The notes beneath the pieces are model-generated. The model was not told the origin of the DNA and ran no database searches. It worked only from the letters and a program-made list of their open reading frames with translations. 64,000 nucleotides of DNA from Rugalucina vietnamica (lineage: Eukaryota; Mollusca; Bivalvia; Lucinida; Lucinidae): NCBI GenBank assembly GCA_964017185.1, contig OZ024869.1:67798315-67862314 (forward strand). The letters run 5' to 3'. Numbering within the stretch: the first letter of the stretch is position 1; every line of letters starts with the position of its first letter. Position numbers and translations under genes: made by a program. Shown one piece after another: positions 55,590 to 64,000 of this stretch.

Positions 55590-55776
55590 TTTGTTTTGAA
55601 GCTTAACGCCCCAGTCTAAAAAATTGACCATGTCGGGACAGTGCCATCGCTTCCTGGGTACTAATCGGAATTAATGTGCCTTGCTCAAGGACACAACATA
55701 ATGCCGCCAGTGGGGATTGAACCAAGGACCTCTCGATCGGAGTCCGATGCTCTACTTAACACCTCCGCGCTCTCCT
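55590..55776 (-). mobile_element. tRNA-derived SINE with head and tail
   Basis: Minus strand: A-box-like GTTAAGTAGAGCATCGGACT, B-box GGTTCAATCCCC, then CCTTGAGCAAGGCAC, TACCCAGGAAGCGATGGC and the tail GGGGCGTTAAGCTTC near an A-rich end. Same body as 62531-62720 and 34620-34770. Confidence 0.78.
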
Positions 55777-55895
55777 CCATTGACTCGTATTGCAGATAAT
55801 ATGCTTAGAATGTCATTGCCACGTTCTTTATAAAGAATATTTCCACTGCTTTATCATGTAACACTTCCTTTCATAAAAATGACGATTGTGTTTTT

Positions 55896-56790
55896 ATACC
55901 CCGCCACTTCAAAAAGTGCGGGGTATTATGTTATACCTCAGCAAAAAAAAAAAAATTGCATTCGTCCGTCCGTCCGTCCGTCCGTCCGTCCGTCACCACT
56001 TCGTTTCCGTGCTCTAACTTGAACACTTATTGACCAATATTCTTCAAACTTTGTTTAGGAGTTCATATCGGGAAGGAGTGGTTTGGGGTTGAAGATGGGC
56101 AAATTTCGTCAAATAAGTACAGAGTTATGGCTCTTGATTTACTTTAAAATTTCGTTTCATTGCTCTATCTTGAACATTTATTGACCAATATTCTTCAAAC
56201 TTTGTATAGGAGTTCTTATTAAGAAGGAGTGGTTTGGGATTGAAGATGGGTAAAATTTGTCATATAAGTACAGAGTTATGGCCCTTGATTTACGTAAAAA
56301 TTTCGTTTCCAGACTCTTATCTTGGGCATTTATTGACCGATTTTCTTCAAACTTTGTGTAGGAGTTTATATCAGGAAGGAGTGGTTTGGATTTGAAGATG
56401 GGTAAATTTTGTCATATAAGTACAGAGTTATGGCCCTTGTTTTACATTAAAATTTCATTTCGGGCTCTATCTTGAGCATTTATTGAGCATTTTTCTTTAA
56501 ATTTTGTATAGGGGTTCATATCAGGAAGGAGTGGTTTGGGATTGAAAATGGGTGTTTTTTTGTAAATTAAGTACAGAGTTATGGCACTTGATTTATGATA
56601 CAATTTCTTTTCCAGGCGCTATCTTGAGCATCTGTAGACCAATTTGCTTCAAACTTTGTAAAGGAATTCATATCTGGAAGGTGTGGTTTGGTATAATTGT
56701 AGATGAATGTCACCAAGATATTATGTGCATTTGTGCTGAATTGAATTTACGTGGCGGGGTATCATGCATGCCTGCAGCGCTTTTATGTTT
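55896..56790. mobile_element. Element with CCCCGC hairpin end, (CCGT)n and ~151-bp repeats
   Basis: Left end 'taccccgccacttcaaaaag' folds on 'tgcggggta'; the inverse 'gtggcggggtatcatg' closes the right end at about 56750. Between them are (CCGT)n and five units of ~151 bp ('tcttgagcatttattgacc' at about 56017, 56168, 56320, 56470, 56622). No coding. Confidence 0.82.
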
Positions 56791-57231
56791 TATGTTTTTT
56801 TTTCCGTTCTAAAGGCTTCCGACATTCTAAAAAGGTGAATATATCTTGTACACCGTCTAATATTACGTTCACATGTCTATCTTAGCTGTGGACGGGTAAT
56901 TTTTAATGGTTGTATTAAGTGTGACTTTCTACTTTTCCTTTGAAGTTTTTGTAACATTTAATCCAATACAATATGAATAACAAAGGAGGCGGGCCTACAT
57001 ATTATTACTCAGGAAGGAGGCAGAATGAAAACTGTACTGTAACTTCTTGATATTGGAACTGTTAACTGGTGGCCTGTCATACTACAGGTTAGTTAAACAC
57101 CTCGAAAAAATAAGTAAGAATTCGACTCGCTTTATTTTACTTATTTTTTCTACTTGATACTTTAACTCAAACATAAAGACGAAACTATATTGTGTATCCA
57201 TGGTGAATGTAATGTTTGCCCTTTTGTCTAG

Positions 57232-57306
57232 GACAAAATACAAACTATTCGGCGACGTCCACAACGGCTTGGACACCTAGAACAACGCCAACAACATCGA
57301 AATATT
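57232..57306 (+). CDS. Thr/Ser-rich linker exon 2
   Basis: 75 bp between 'cttttgtctag' and gtaagt, phase 1 in and out. Encodes NYSATSTTAWTPRTTPTTSK, a Thr/Pro-rich spacer. Duplicate of the linker at 52101: shared donor-side intron words and position before an SRCR first half. Likely a mucin-like hinge. Confidence 0.72.
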
Positions 57307-57654
57307 GTAAGTAATCTCAAAGACGATGTGTTAAGTAATTGATTAGTTACACGTAGCAACTTATAAACGCCAGGATGAATTCGGTATGTCACCCGATGCT
57401 ACAAAACAAAATCTTACATGCTATATGCTTGCTGTTTTCGATTGTACCGTGGCTGTGATGCGAAATGACGGAACAAATATTGAAAGTTTCCTAAATAACC
57501 ATTTTTTTCCTATGCCGACTGTCGATGTAACATTGAACTAATTACTATTGGACTTACTGTTCACAGATTGTTCTCCGAAATGAATGAATGTCATGTTTCA
57601 GTCGCGCTATTTTTAAACCTGAGCCATAACGCCCAGCATGGTCTTCTATTACAG

Positions 57655-57808
57655 CGAACGTTCAAATACGCCTCGTTGACGGTACAGGTTTTTCCAATGG
57701 TAGGCTTGAAGTTTACTACCAAGGTCAGTGGGGAACAGTTTGTGACGATTCCTTTGATAGTGACGACGCCCGTGTAGTGTGCAGGATGCTTGGTTACAAC
57801 TATTATAG
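57655..57808 (+). CDS. SRCR domain E, first-half exon
   Basis: 154 bp, acceptor GTCTTCTATTACAG; phase 1 in, phase 2 out if spliced. Translates to [39 protein letters not shown] and RMLGYNYYR, almost identical to domain D. The donor is gtcaaa instead of gtaagt and may be non-functional; read-through adds SNI and then a stop. No second-half exon is visible up to 64000, so this copy may be dying, or its partner may lie outside the window. Confidence 0.85.
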
Positions 57809-57809
57809 G

Positions 57810-58410
57810 TCAAATATTTAATAAATTTCATTTTTCCGGTGTTAATGGAGATATGAACCACAGTGAGTTGCGTCAAAAGGGGTTCATGTAAGCTTTGCTA
57901 TCGACCGGCTGCGGCTCATAGCTCCATGAACCTCAGTAATATTACACTCATTGCTTACATTTACATTCATTTCATTTCTCTCTATCGCTTGTTTAAAAGT
58001 TATCAAGGCGATCACATTTTCAAGAAAATAGAGAATTGACACACAATGTATGTTCGGAACGACATCGATAACGTTATGATGTTAACAGCTCTTACGTCCC
58101 GCCTATTTGAACCAAAGCACGGTGTGCACTATGATTTAATGTCACACAAATTTATTTTCCTCAGTTCAAGATTACGGCAAATTTTCACGAATGACACATA
58201 CAATGTTTTTTGTTGTTGTTTTTTTCTGCAAGAGACATTTATTGTAATTTTTGCATCCGTCGCACATTCGAGGAAAAAAAAACCCTGAAAGCACTACCCA
58301 ACACCGCAAAACCTCAAATTGCACAAATACGAGCATGGTTGTCACGGATTTTTTTCCCAGCCACTTATCACAAAATCGTTCAAGAAGGCATTATCAGTTT
58401 TAAAAACAAG
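57810..58410. other. Unassigned sequence after SRCR domain E
   Basis: No second-half SRCR exon found; ORFs at 58046-58413 unsupported. Confidence 0.4.
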
Positions 58411-59562
58411 TAGCCCAGGGGCAACGATCGCTCACATGAGAGTCAACAAGTGGACAAAGTAATTGGGGTTTTTACCATATATGGGTATGGTGGCCATCTT
58501 GGTCATGTGACCTTGAAACCCTACTTACATCAGCAGAAGAGCTCTTGTCTGGATTGTGTATCCTCTTTTCTGCCATTTTGGTTCATGTGAAAAAATCATC
58601 TAACAAGGTCAGGGTCCTATAATGACCCCCGGGGTGGGGCCATATTTGACCCCAGGGGCAAGATTGGCAGGATTTATGTAGAGCTCCACATGACAATGTT
58701 GTTTATCAAATATACAAGCTTTGTGTCATGCTGTTGCAGAGAAGATTTTTTCATATATTTCCTTTATACAGTAAGTCTATGGTAAATAATGACATGCCTA
58801 GGGCGTGGCCTGTGTGGACCCCAGGGGCACCGTTGGCAGCATTTGTAAAGGAGAGGATTATACATCGGTCCACACAACATATGAAAGCTCTGGGCCATGT
58901 GGTTTCGGTTAAGAAGATTTTTTTTTATGTTTTTCCCATGACGCCCCCGGGGCGAGGCCCGTATGGACCCCAGGGGCACAGTTGGCAGGATTTATAAAGA
59001 GGACCACTATACATTGCTAAAAACAAAATATCAAAGCTTTGGGCCTTGTGGTTTTGGAGAAGATTTTTTTTTTTAAGTTTTTCCCATGACGCCTCCGGGC
59101 CGGGGCCCGTATGGACCCCAGGCAGGTTGGCAGGATTTATAAAGAGGAATACTATACATTGCTACAAACAAAATATGAAAGCTCTGGGCCTTGTGGTTTC
59201 GGAGAATATTGTTTTATGTTTTCCCATTGTAAGTCTATGGGAGCTAATGACCCCCGGGGCGGGGCCATTTTTACCCCAGGGGCATGATTGGCAGGATTTA
59301 TATAGAGGACCACTACACATTGCTACATACAAAATATGAAAGCTTTGGGCCTTGCGGTTTTGGAGAAGAAGATTTTTATATGTTTTTCATAATGACCCCT
59401 GGGGCGGGGCTCGTATGGATCCCAGGGGCACAGTAGGCAGGATTTATAAAGAGGACCATTATACAATGCTACACACAAAATATGAAAGCTCTGGGCCTTA
59501 TGGTTTCGGAGAAGAAGATTTTTTAAAGTTTTTCCCATGACGCCCCCGGGGCGGGGCCCGTA
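58411..59562 (+). repeat. Array of ~145-169-bp repeats rich in GACCCCAGGGGCA
   Basis: 'ggcaggatttata' recurs at about 58666, 58835 (degenerate), 58984, 59129, 59290 and 59436, with 'gggcggggcccgtatgg', 'atatgaaagctctgggcc' and 'ggagaagaagatttttt'. The left end 'tagcccaggggcaacgatcg' is a terminus shared with 4600-4670. ORFs on both strands are repeat translations. Confidence 0.83.
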
Positions 59563-59589
59563 TGCACTACTGCACACATCCCCATTAAA

Positions 59590-60730
59590 AGTCACTTAAA
59601 AAGGCATTAAAAAAACCCATTAAATTTAACAGCATTTTCAAAGATTCTCCCCATGAAAATCTTGTTAAAAGAGCATTAAAATACCCCATTAAAATGCTAT
59701 ACATTAAGAGTCATTAAAATAGCATCAAAATGCCATTAGGTTAACAGCATTGTTAAATTGCCATTACTTTTATGACCATTAAAATCTGTTAAATTCATGC
59801 CTTAAAAAATCACTCCAATTAAAGTAAAGGCACCTTTAAAATATTTAATGGTAGCCATCAGCATTAAAAACTTCTTAAAAGGCTCTTAATGTATAGCATT
59901 TTAATGGGGCCGTTAATTTTTCACAGGTCATTTTAAAAGCAAATTAAACACACTTAAACTCATATTTTAATGACAAAATAATGAGCCTTAAATATCCATT
60001 AAATATCAGCAATTAAAATTTATGCCAATTTAATGGTGCTGTTACTTTTTCAGGAGACTCATTTTAAAGGTATTTTCATTACAATTAAAATGCTGTTAAT
60101 TTCTTAATTTAAAGACCATTAATTAACCCTTAATATTTTAATGGCCCCCATTAAAATGCTATACATTAAGAGCCTTTTGATGATATTTTAAAGACACTGT
60201 ATTTAATGGCCACCTTAAGTTAATGGTAGAACTTGATTCTGTATGCCATTAATTTGACAGCATAAGCGCCCATTAATTTGACAGCATAAGCGCCCATTAA
60301 TTTTCAATGAGCAACACCATTTATACTTTAATGGTAAATGACCACCTTAAGTTAATGGTAGAACTTGATTTCTGTATGCCATTAATTTGATGGCACAAAG
60401 ATCCCATAAATTTTTGATGAACAATACCATTAATACTTAAATGGTAAACATCTATTTTGTATCCATTAACTTAACAGGTAATCAAGCCTTTTAACTTAAT
60501 GGTTATTAAATTGCTGGCTCATTTTGTTAATGGTGATTTGGTATGCCCTTGATTTGACAGCAAACAGCGCCTATTAACTGAATGATGAACTATACCATTA
60601 ACAAGTTAATGGCTTCGTTCAGTTTTAATGGTGTTATTTGACTTCTTATATTAACTGAGTAACATTTTTTGTTTACCATCAATTCAACAGCAAATGGTAC
60701 CCATTGACTTTTGCATGAATGGCCGAGTAA
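59590..60730. repeat. AT-rich element of CCATTAAAATG / CATTTTAATGG words
   Basis: More than 1 kb built from short words ATTAAAATG, CATTAATT, TTAATGG, AACAGCA and their complements, with no regular period. Structure resembles the other short-word elements but with AT-rich words; no clear TIR found. Confidence 0.7.
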
Positions 60731-60739
60731 GACTTATGC

Positions 60740-60785
60740 TTAGGTTACATTTGGCTTGCGATTAGCTTACGATGCCCGTATAGCG
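60740..60785. repeat. End fragment of the 43.5-kb TIR element family
   Basis: 'ttaggttacatttggcttgc' then 'ttacgatgcccgta' resemble the left end of 43550-44938. Confidence 0.55.
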
Positions 60786-60799
60786 CCCGTAGAAATGTT

Positions 60800-61205
60800 A
60801 CAGAATACAGGAATAGTGTCCGTGGCCTTGTCCTCAAGGTTACTGAGGTGGGTCGGGATGATACAGCATAAAATTTCAAACCAAAATGTTACACAGACAT
60901 CGTATAGATCCATCCACAAGTTCAAGAGATATAGACTTCTATTCTAAAAACTTTAACCAAAAACTTGAACATAAAATTTCTAAGTCTGTGGCCTTGACCG
61001 CAAGGTCAGGATGGTGCAGTATAAAACTTCAGACCAATATCAAGACTAACAATAGGCAAATTATAAACAAAGTCCATCCACATGTTCGAGAGATGCAGAC
61101 TTCTCAAAACTTTAACCAAAAACTTTAGCATTTGAGCAATGCGGGCGCCAACGCCGGATGAGAGCAATAACTGTTCCTGTACTTTCGTACAGCCGAGCTA
61201 AAAAC
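60800..61205 (+). repeat. ~162-bp tandem repeat with hairpin end
   Basis: 'aaaactttaaccaaaaactt' recurs at about 60946 and 61108; 'catccacaagttc' / 'catccacatgttc' likewise. Ends with 'gcgggcgccaacgccgg' and 'gtacagccgagcta'. Confidence 0.65.
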
Positions 61206-61209
61206 AAAG

Positions 61210-62035
61210 GTACATATCAGCTTCGCAGATCAGCGCTTTTGTTTTCACTACAGGTATAATAAATTCTTCTATGAACTAAATCCAAAATTTCCGGTTTCTA
61301 GCCATGTTATGTCGCTGCACAGTCTGTATTGAGTCAGACCTGGTCTGAAACCACAACATTGGTTTTCTCATGACGTTGATCGTATGGACATAAATTTAAG
61401 AAGTAAACAACCAAAAACTTTAAGGATTCCACTCAAAATATTTACAGTATATGAAACCAGCACAGTGGTCCAGTAATGGCTCACTTGATGCACCTACATT
61501 ATCCTCCAGTCATTTTTGACCACTGCCCCCACCCCCACCTACGGGACATAGCTGGGCATACTTTTATCTATCAAAGCGCTGCTAAAAGCCCTGCCCCATG
61601 GGGAACGCCTGGTCAAAACCCAGCTCTTTGCCATGCCCCATCTACTCTCCTTACAATATCAACAAAAATGTTTACTTTACTAAGATTTTAGAGTGTTAGG
61701 CCGAACTGATAAGGGGCAAAACTCTATTGGGCCGAAACACCTTTTCAAATTTTAAGGATATTTATACTGCAAGAGCAAACCTACATCTCCCTTTGAACAG
61801 TAACCATATAATGTATATCTCCAACACTTATTTGTTCAACTAAAGAACTAGCCACGGTTTCCACATGACAAACATCACTGGCTTAATTCTGAAAAGGGCG
61901 AATCCATTCTTATTTACTTTATTTTAAAATTTTTGCACTTGTTTGGTGTTTGACAGGCAATGGTTTCTTGTCATTTCGACACTTAAAAGTTTAGTTTCCT
62001 CCTGCAAAGGTGCACCACATGGAGCTGTAGAGTAT
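61210..62035. other. Unassigned sequence
   Basis: 'gctaaaagccctgccccatgg' resembles 'gctaaaagccccgccctgcgg' at 25110, so a repeat fragment is possible. No gene. Confidence 0.35.
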
Positions 62036-62039
62036 TCAC

Positions 62040-62185
62040 CATTTTTGCATTGTCGGCTGGTTACCTGCTGACAAACAATCAATATTGGAAAAACAGGTAA
62101 CCAGAAACCCCCTCAGGGGGGTTCTGGTTACCTGTATTTCCAATATTGATTTTTTTTAAGCTGGGAACCAGCGGATAATGCAAAA
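62040..62185. mobile_element. Near-perfect palindromic MITE
   Basis: Core arms CAATATTGGAAA..ACAGGTAACCAGAA and their inverse around CCCCCTCAGGGGGG; outer arms 'tttgcattgtcggctggtt' and 'aaccagcggataatgcaaa'. Would fold into a long hairpin. Confidence 0.82.
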
Positions 62186-62530
62186 ATAAACAGATCGATC
62201 ATAAGACAACAGCACACATTCAGCAAATGGTATAGTTGTTGACTACAATAGCAGGCAGTTGGTCCAAATTTTTACAACAGACAAAGTCGGATGGGAATAT
62301 CAATTTTGTTCACCAGGGGATAATCAAATTTGGTTTCTAAACAGTGGGAGTGGGATTAGTCCCATTTAATCGTAACATGTAACTATGATCAAGAAGTTCT
62401 ACATGTTTGTTATGATCAAAGGAATTACATTGAATGTGTTCTGTACAAAGACACGTACATGTATACATTCTAATTTGAAACTTCACAGCTGTGTCAGTTC
62501 TTTTTTTATCTTTTTTCTCTTTGTTTTGTA

Positions 62531-62720
62531 TTAGGGAGCGCTGAGGCTCAGTGCTAGAGCATAAGAGTCTGGAGAAGAGTCCTGGGGTCTAACCCCCTAA
62601 CGCCATGTATTGTCCTTGAGCAAGTCAATTTATGCTCCCAAAGTTCAGGTCAACTAACCAGGAAGCGGTGGCTCCTTCCCAATATAATTGAAAAATTGTT
62701 GACCGGGACATAAAGCACCA
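62531..62720 (+). mobile_element. tRNA-derived SINE
   Basis: A-box-like GGCTCAGTGCTAGAGCATAA and B-box GGGGTCTAACCCC, then CCTTGAGCAAGTCA, AACCAGGAAGCGGTGGC and TGTTGACCGGGACATAAAGC. Same body as 55590-55776. Confidence 0.78.
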
Positions 62721-62744
62721 AATATATATTTGAGACTTCGCGCG

Positions 62745-62960
62745 AGAAAACTAACAATCTGTGTTTCTGACACAAACCGAACTGTATGTGCAGCCACAAA
62801 AAAATTGTTAGAGGGTTGATATATATTTCGGATTTAAAACGAGGAGAAATTGTACTGTCTATGGATTGAAAAGAAAGGCGCTGATAAGCTGTGCAATTAT
62901 TGCGCAGCTGATCAATGTTTATGTTTTCACATAAACAAATCGTTGTTTTTCTGTTTCAGT
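62745..62960. repeat. Dispersed repeat shared with 0.7 and 31.7 kb
   Basis: See 655-870. Contains 'gagaaattgtact' and 'gcgcagctgatcaatgttta'. Confidence 0.45.
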
Positions 62961-63067
62961 GGCTAATTTTTATATCACATAATATTCTTCCCAAATAGTG
63001 ATTTTTTGGTAAGCAAAGGGCTGAATCGAATAGTACTACCTGTGCTGCTGACAAATAAAATATAAAA

Positions 63068-63290
63068 GTTTTTTTTTGATCAGTTTTACGTCCCTTTCAA
63101 GATTATTTCAGCTCATTTGAGACGTGCCAATCAGTAGGTGGGGCGAAAACGGGAGAACCCCGAGAAAAACCACCTGACACACCTGCAAGCAGAACTTGAC
63201 TTGTCTCACATGTGGTCAGAGTGGGGCTCGAACCCGCACCAGTGATTAAGAAACAGCGCTCTTAACCGCTCGGCCACGGGGGCCGCCTAT
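63068..63290 (-). mobile_element. Complete tRNA-derived SINE
   Basis: Minus strand: tRNA-Ser/Leu-like head GTGGCCGAGCGGTTAAGAGC with B-box GGGTTCGAGCCCC (63215-63287), body 'ggtggtttttctcggggttc' and 'gttttcgccccacctactg', tail 'cttgaaagggacgtaaaact', then an A-rich end (T run here). A headless relative is at 42345-42480. Confidence 0.82.
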
Positions 63291-63295
63291 AAAAA

Positions 63296-63395
63296 GTTAT
63301 GTCCTTTGGAAGCAGTAAAAACATTCAAAAGTATGAGTGTGGGCCATATTGCGCAATTTCAGGTACTGAACCCTCATCTGTAGTGACCCTTAGCC
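63296..63395 (+). repeat. Fragment of the 374-bp repeat family
   Basis: 'cctttggaagcagtaaaaac' and 'ttgcgcaatttcaggtactg' match 45650-45770. Confidence 0.7.
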
Positions 63396-63414
63396 AGTTG
63401 TACACCAAACAAGC

Positions 63415-63575
63415 AAAACCTGCTGTCGACAGCATACATTGACAACAGTATAGTAAATGATACTAGCAATTTGGCTGTCAACCGATACACAATACAGCAG
63501 TCAATATAATTGACAGTATATTTTGCATGTATGGGATATGACTAACTTGGTTGACAGCACCGGTAGTGTAATTTA
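63415..63575. repeat. Short TTGACAG/CTGTCAA word cluster
   Basis: Words CTGTC(A/G)A and TTGACAG(C/T)A appear about eight times on both strands in 160 bp. A small example of the short-word type of element. Confidence 0.5.
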
Positions 63576-63814
63576 ACCTAACCCAGTGATAATTTAGGGT
63601 GATTTGCGTCCGGATCAACACTGAATCCAATACAAGTTTGTAAAAGAGGTGAAACGTGAATCAGTTTTGTTGTCTTTAATTTCCACAATATCCATGATTA
63701 TTTCTGCTGTTTATCATGTTTATCAATTGACTGAATTTATATCTCAACAAAATTCACATAAAAGTAAACAAAATGAGAGCAATGACGAGGAACTGATCCC
63801 AATCATAAACAAAT

Positions 63815-63965
63815 ATTCATCCCTGAAACCCAAACGGGGAAATAACTAAACTAACAAATAGTCAAGGTACACTTAGAACACGTGGTGAACTGAGGGAGGA
63901 GCTATTTCTCTAAAGATACAGACTCAGCTACCTTAACCAAACCAATTGTTATGTGTACAGCTGTA
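63815..63965 (-). mobile_element. Diverged RT tail fragment
   Basis: 'aacccaaacggggaaataac', 'actaacaaatagtcaaggta', 'gaggagctatttctc' and 'ctcagctaccttaaccaaac' align loosely with 2840-2960. More diverged than other copies. The 66-codon ORF overlapping it (63649) is unsupported. Confidence 0.5.
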
Positions 63966-64000
63966 CATACATAATGAAATGGCATTACTGAAACAGACAT

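Larger units (their letters stand above)
10761..57808 (+). other. Multi-SRCR gene model spanning the window
   Basis: Eleven exons (10761, 14960, 15345, 26888, 29226, 29868, 52101, 53443, 54565, 57232, 57655) join without a phase conflict. First-half SRCR exons are phase 1-2, second halves 2-1 and linkers 1-1. That gives four complete domains plus half of a fifth. No start codon, stop codon or transmembrane exon is certain, so the gene probably extends past both edges. The 22-kb gap between 30034 and 52101 could instead separate two related genes. A host-defence or aggregation receptor role is inferred from the family only. Confidence 0.6.

Noticed and set aside
58728-59595. Multiple ORFs of 62-97 codons on both strands
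   Set aside because: Translations of the ~150-bp GACCCCAGGGGCA repeats.
63649-63849. 66-codon ORF with a hydrophobic start
   Set aside because: It overlaps a diverged RT tail fragment and lacks splice or family support.

Overview
This is eukaryotic DNA, AT-rich, intron-dominated and crowded with repeats. The only host protein-coding signal I can support is a set of short spliced exons for scavenger receptor cysteine-rich (SRCR) domains on the + strand. The rest is introns filled with retroelement fragments, TIR/foldback elements, tRNA-derived SINEs, minisatellites and microsatellites. SRCR expansion together with these repeat types suggests a marine invertebrate, most likely a bivalve mollusc. 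That assignment is inference; nothing in the window names the species.

SRCR exons: each domain is split over two exons. A first-half exon (about 148-154 bp, phase 1 in, phase 2 out) carries the xRLVxG...GxLEVY...W..VC...VC..(L/F)G core with two cysteines. A second-half exon (about 161-167 bp, phase 2 in, phase 1 out) carries four cysteines and ends at (V/I/L)(D/E)C. Domains: A = 10761-10911 + 14960-15126; B = 15345-15492 + 26888-27048; C = 29226-29373 + 29868-30034; D = 53443-53596 + 54565-54731; E = 57655-57808, with no second half visible before the window ends. Two short Thr/Ser-rich linker exons (52101-52157 and 57232-57306, phase 1-1) precede D and E. All phases are compatible with one long secreted or membrane multi-SRCR gene running through both window edges, but two neighbouring genes cannot be excluded. 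A decayed second-half exon lies at 43010-43169. A possible signal-peptide exon with an upstream TATA-like box lies at 20243-20405.

Mobile DNA: a 5'-truncated reverse-transcriptase retroelement occurs twice on the - strand (2789-3968 with a GAAG target duplication, and about 46170-47671), and its 3' tail is scattered as further solo copies. A Penelope-like GIY-YIG endonuclease fragment is at 5250-5846. A ~280-bp palindromic MITE has five copies. Four long foldback elements occupy 21001-23127, 35645-37437, 39668-40701 and 41384-41853. Several elements have inverted termini or terminal hairpins around tandem-repeat cores.

Most interesting: (i) a set of otherwise unrelated TIR elements (8489-8994, 9494-10255, 17519-19036, 43550-44938) whose bodies are built largely from short degenerate CpG-containing words on both strands, plus an AT-rich analogue at 59590-60730; (ii) a 4.1-kb TIR element at 47796-51878 with a central ~188-bp satellite array of dimeric higher-order structure, inserted in a repeat whose uninterrupted copies exist at 14.2-14.7 kb; (iii) elements whose insertion can be read from empty paralogous sites in this same window (8489-8994, 38181-39452, 47796-51878).
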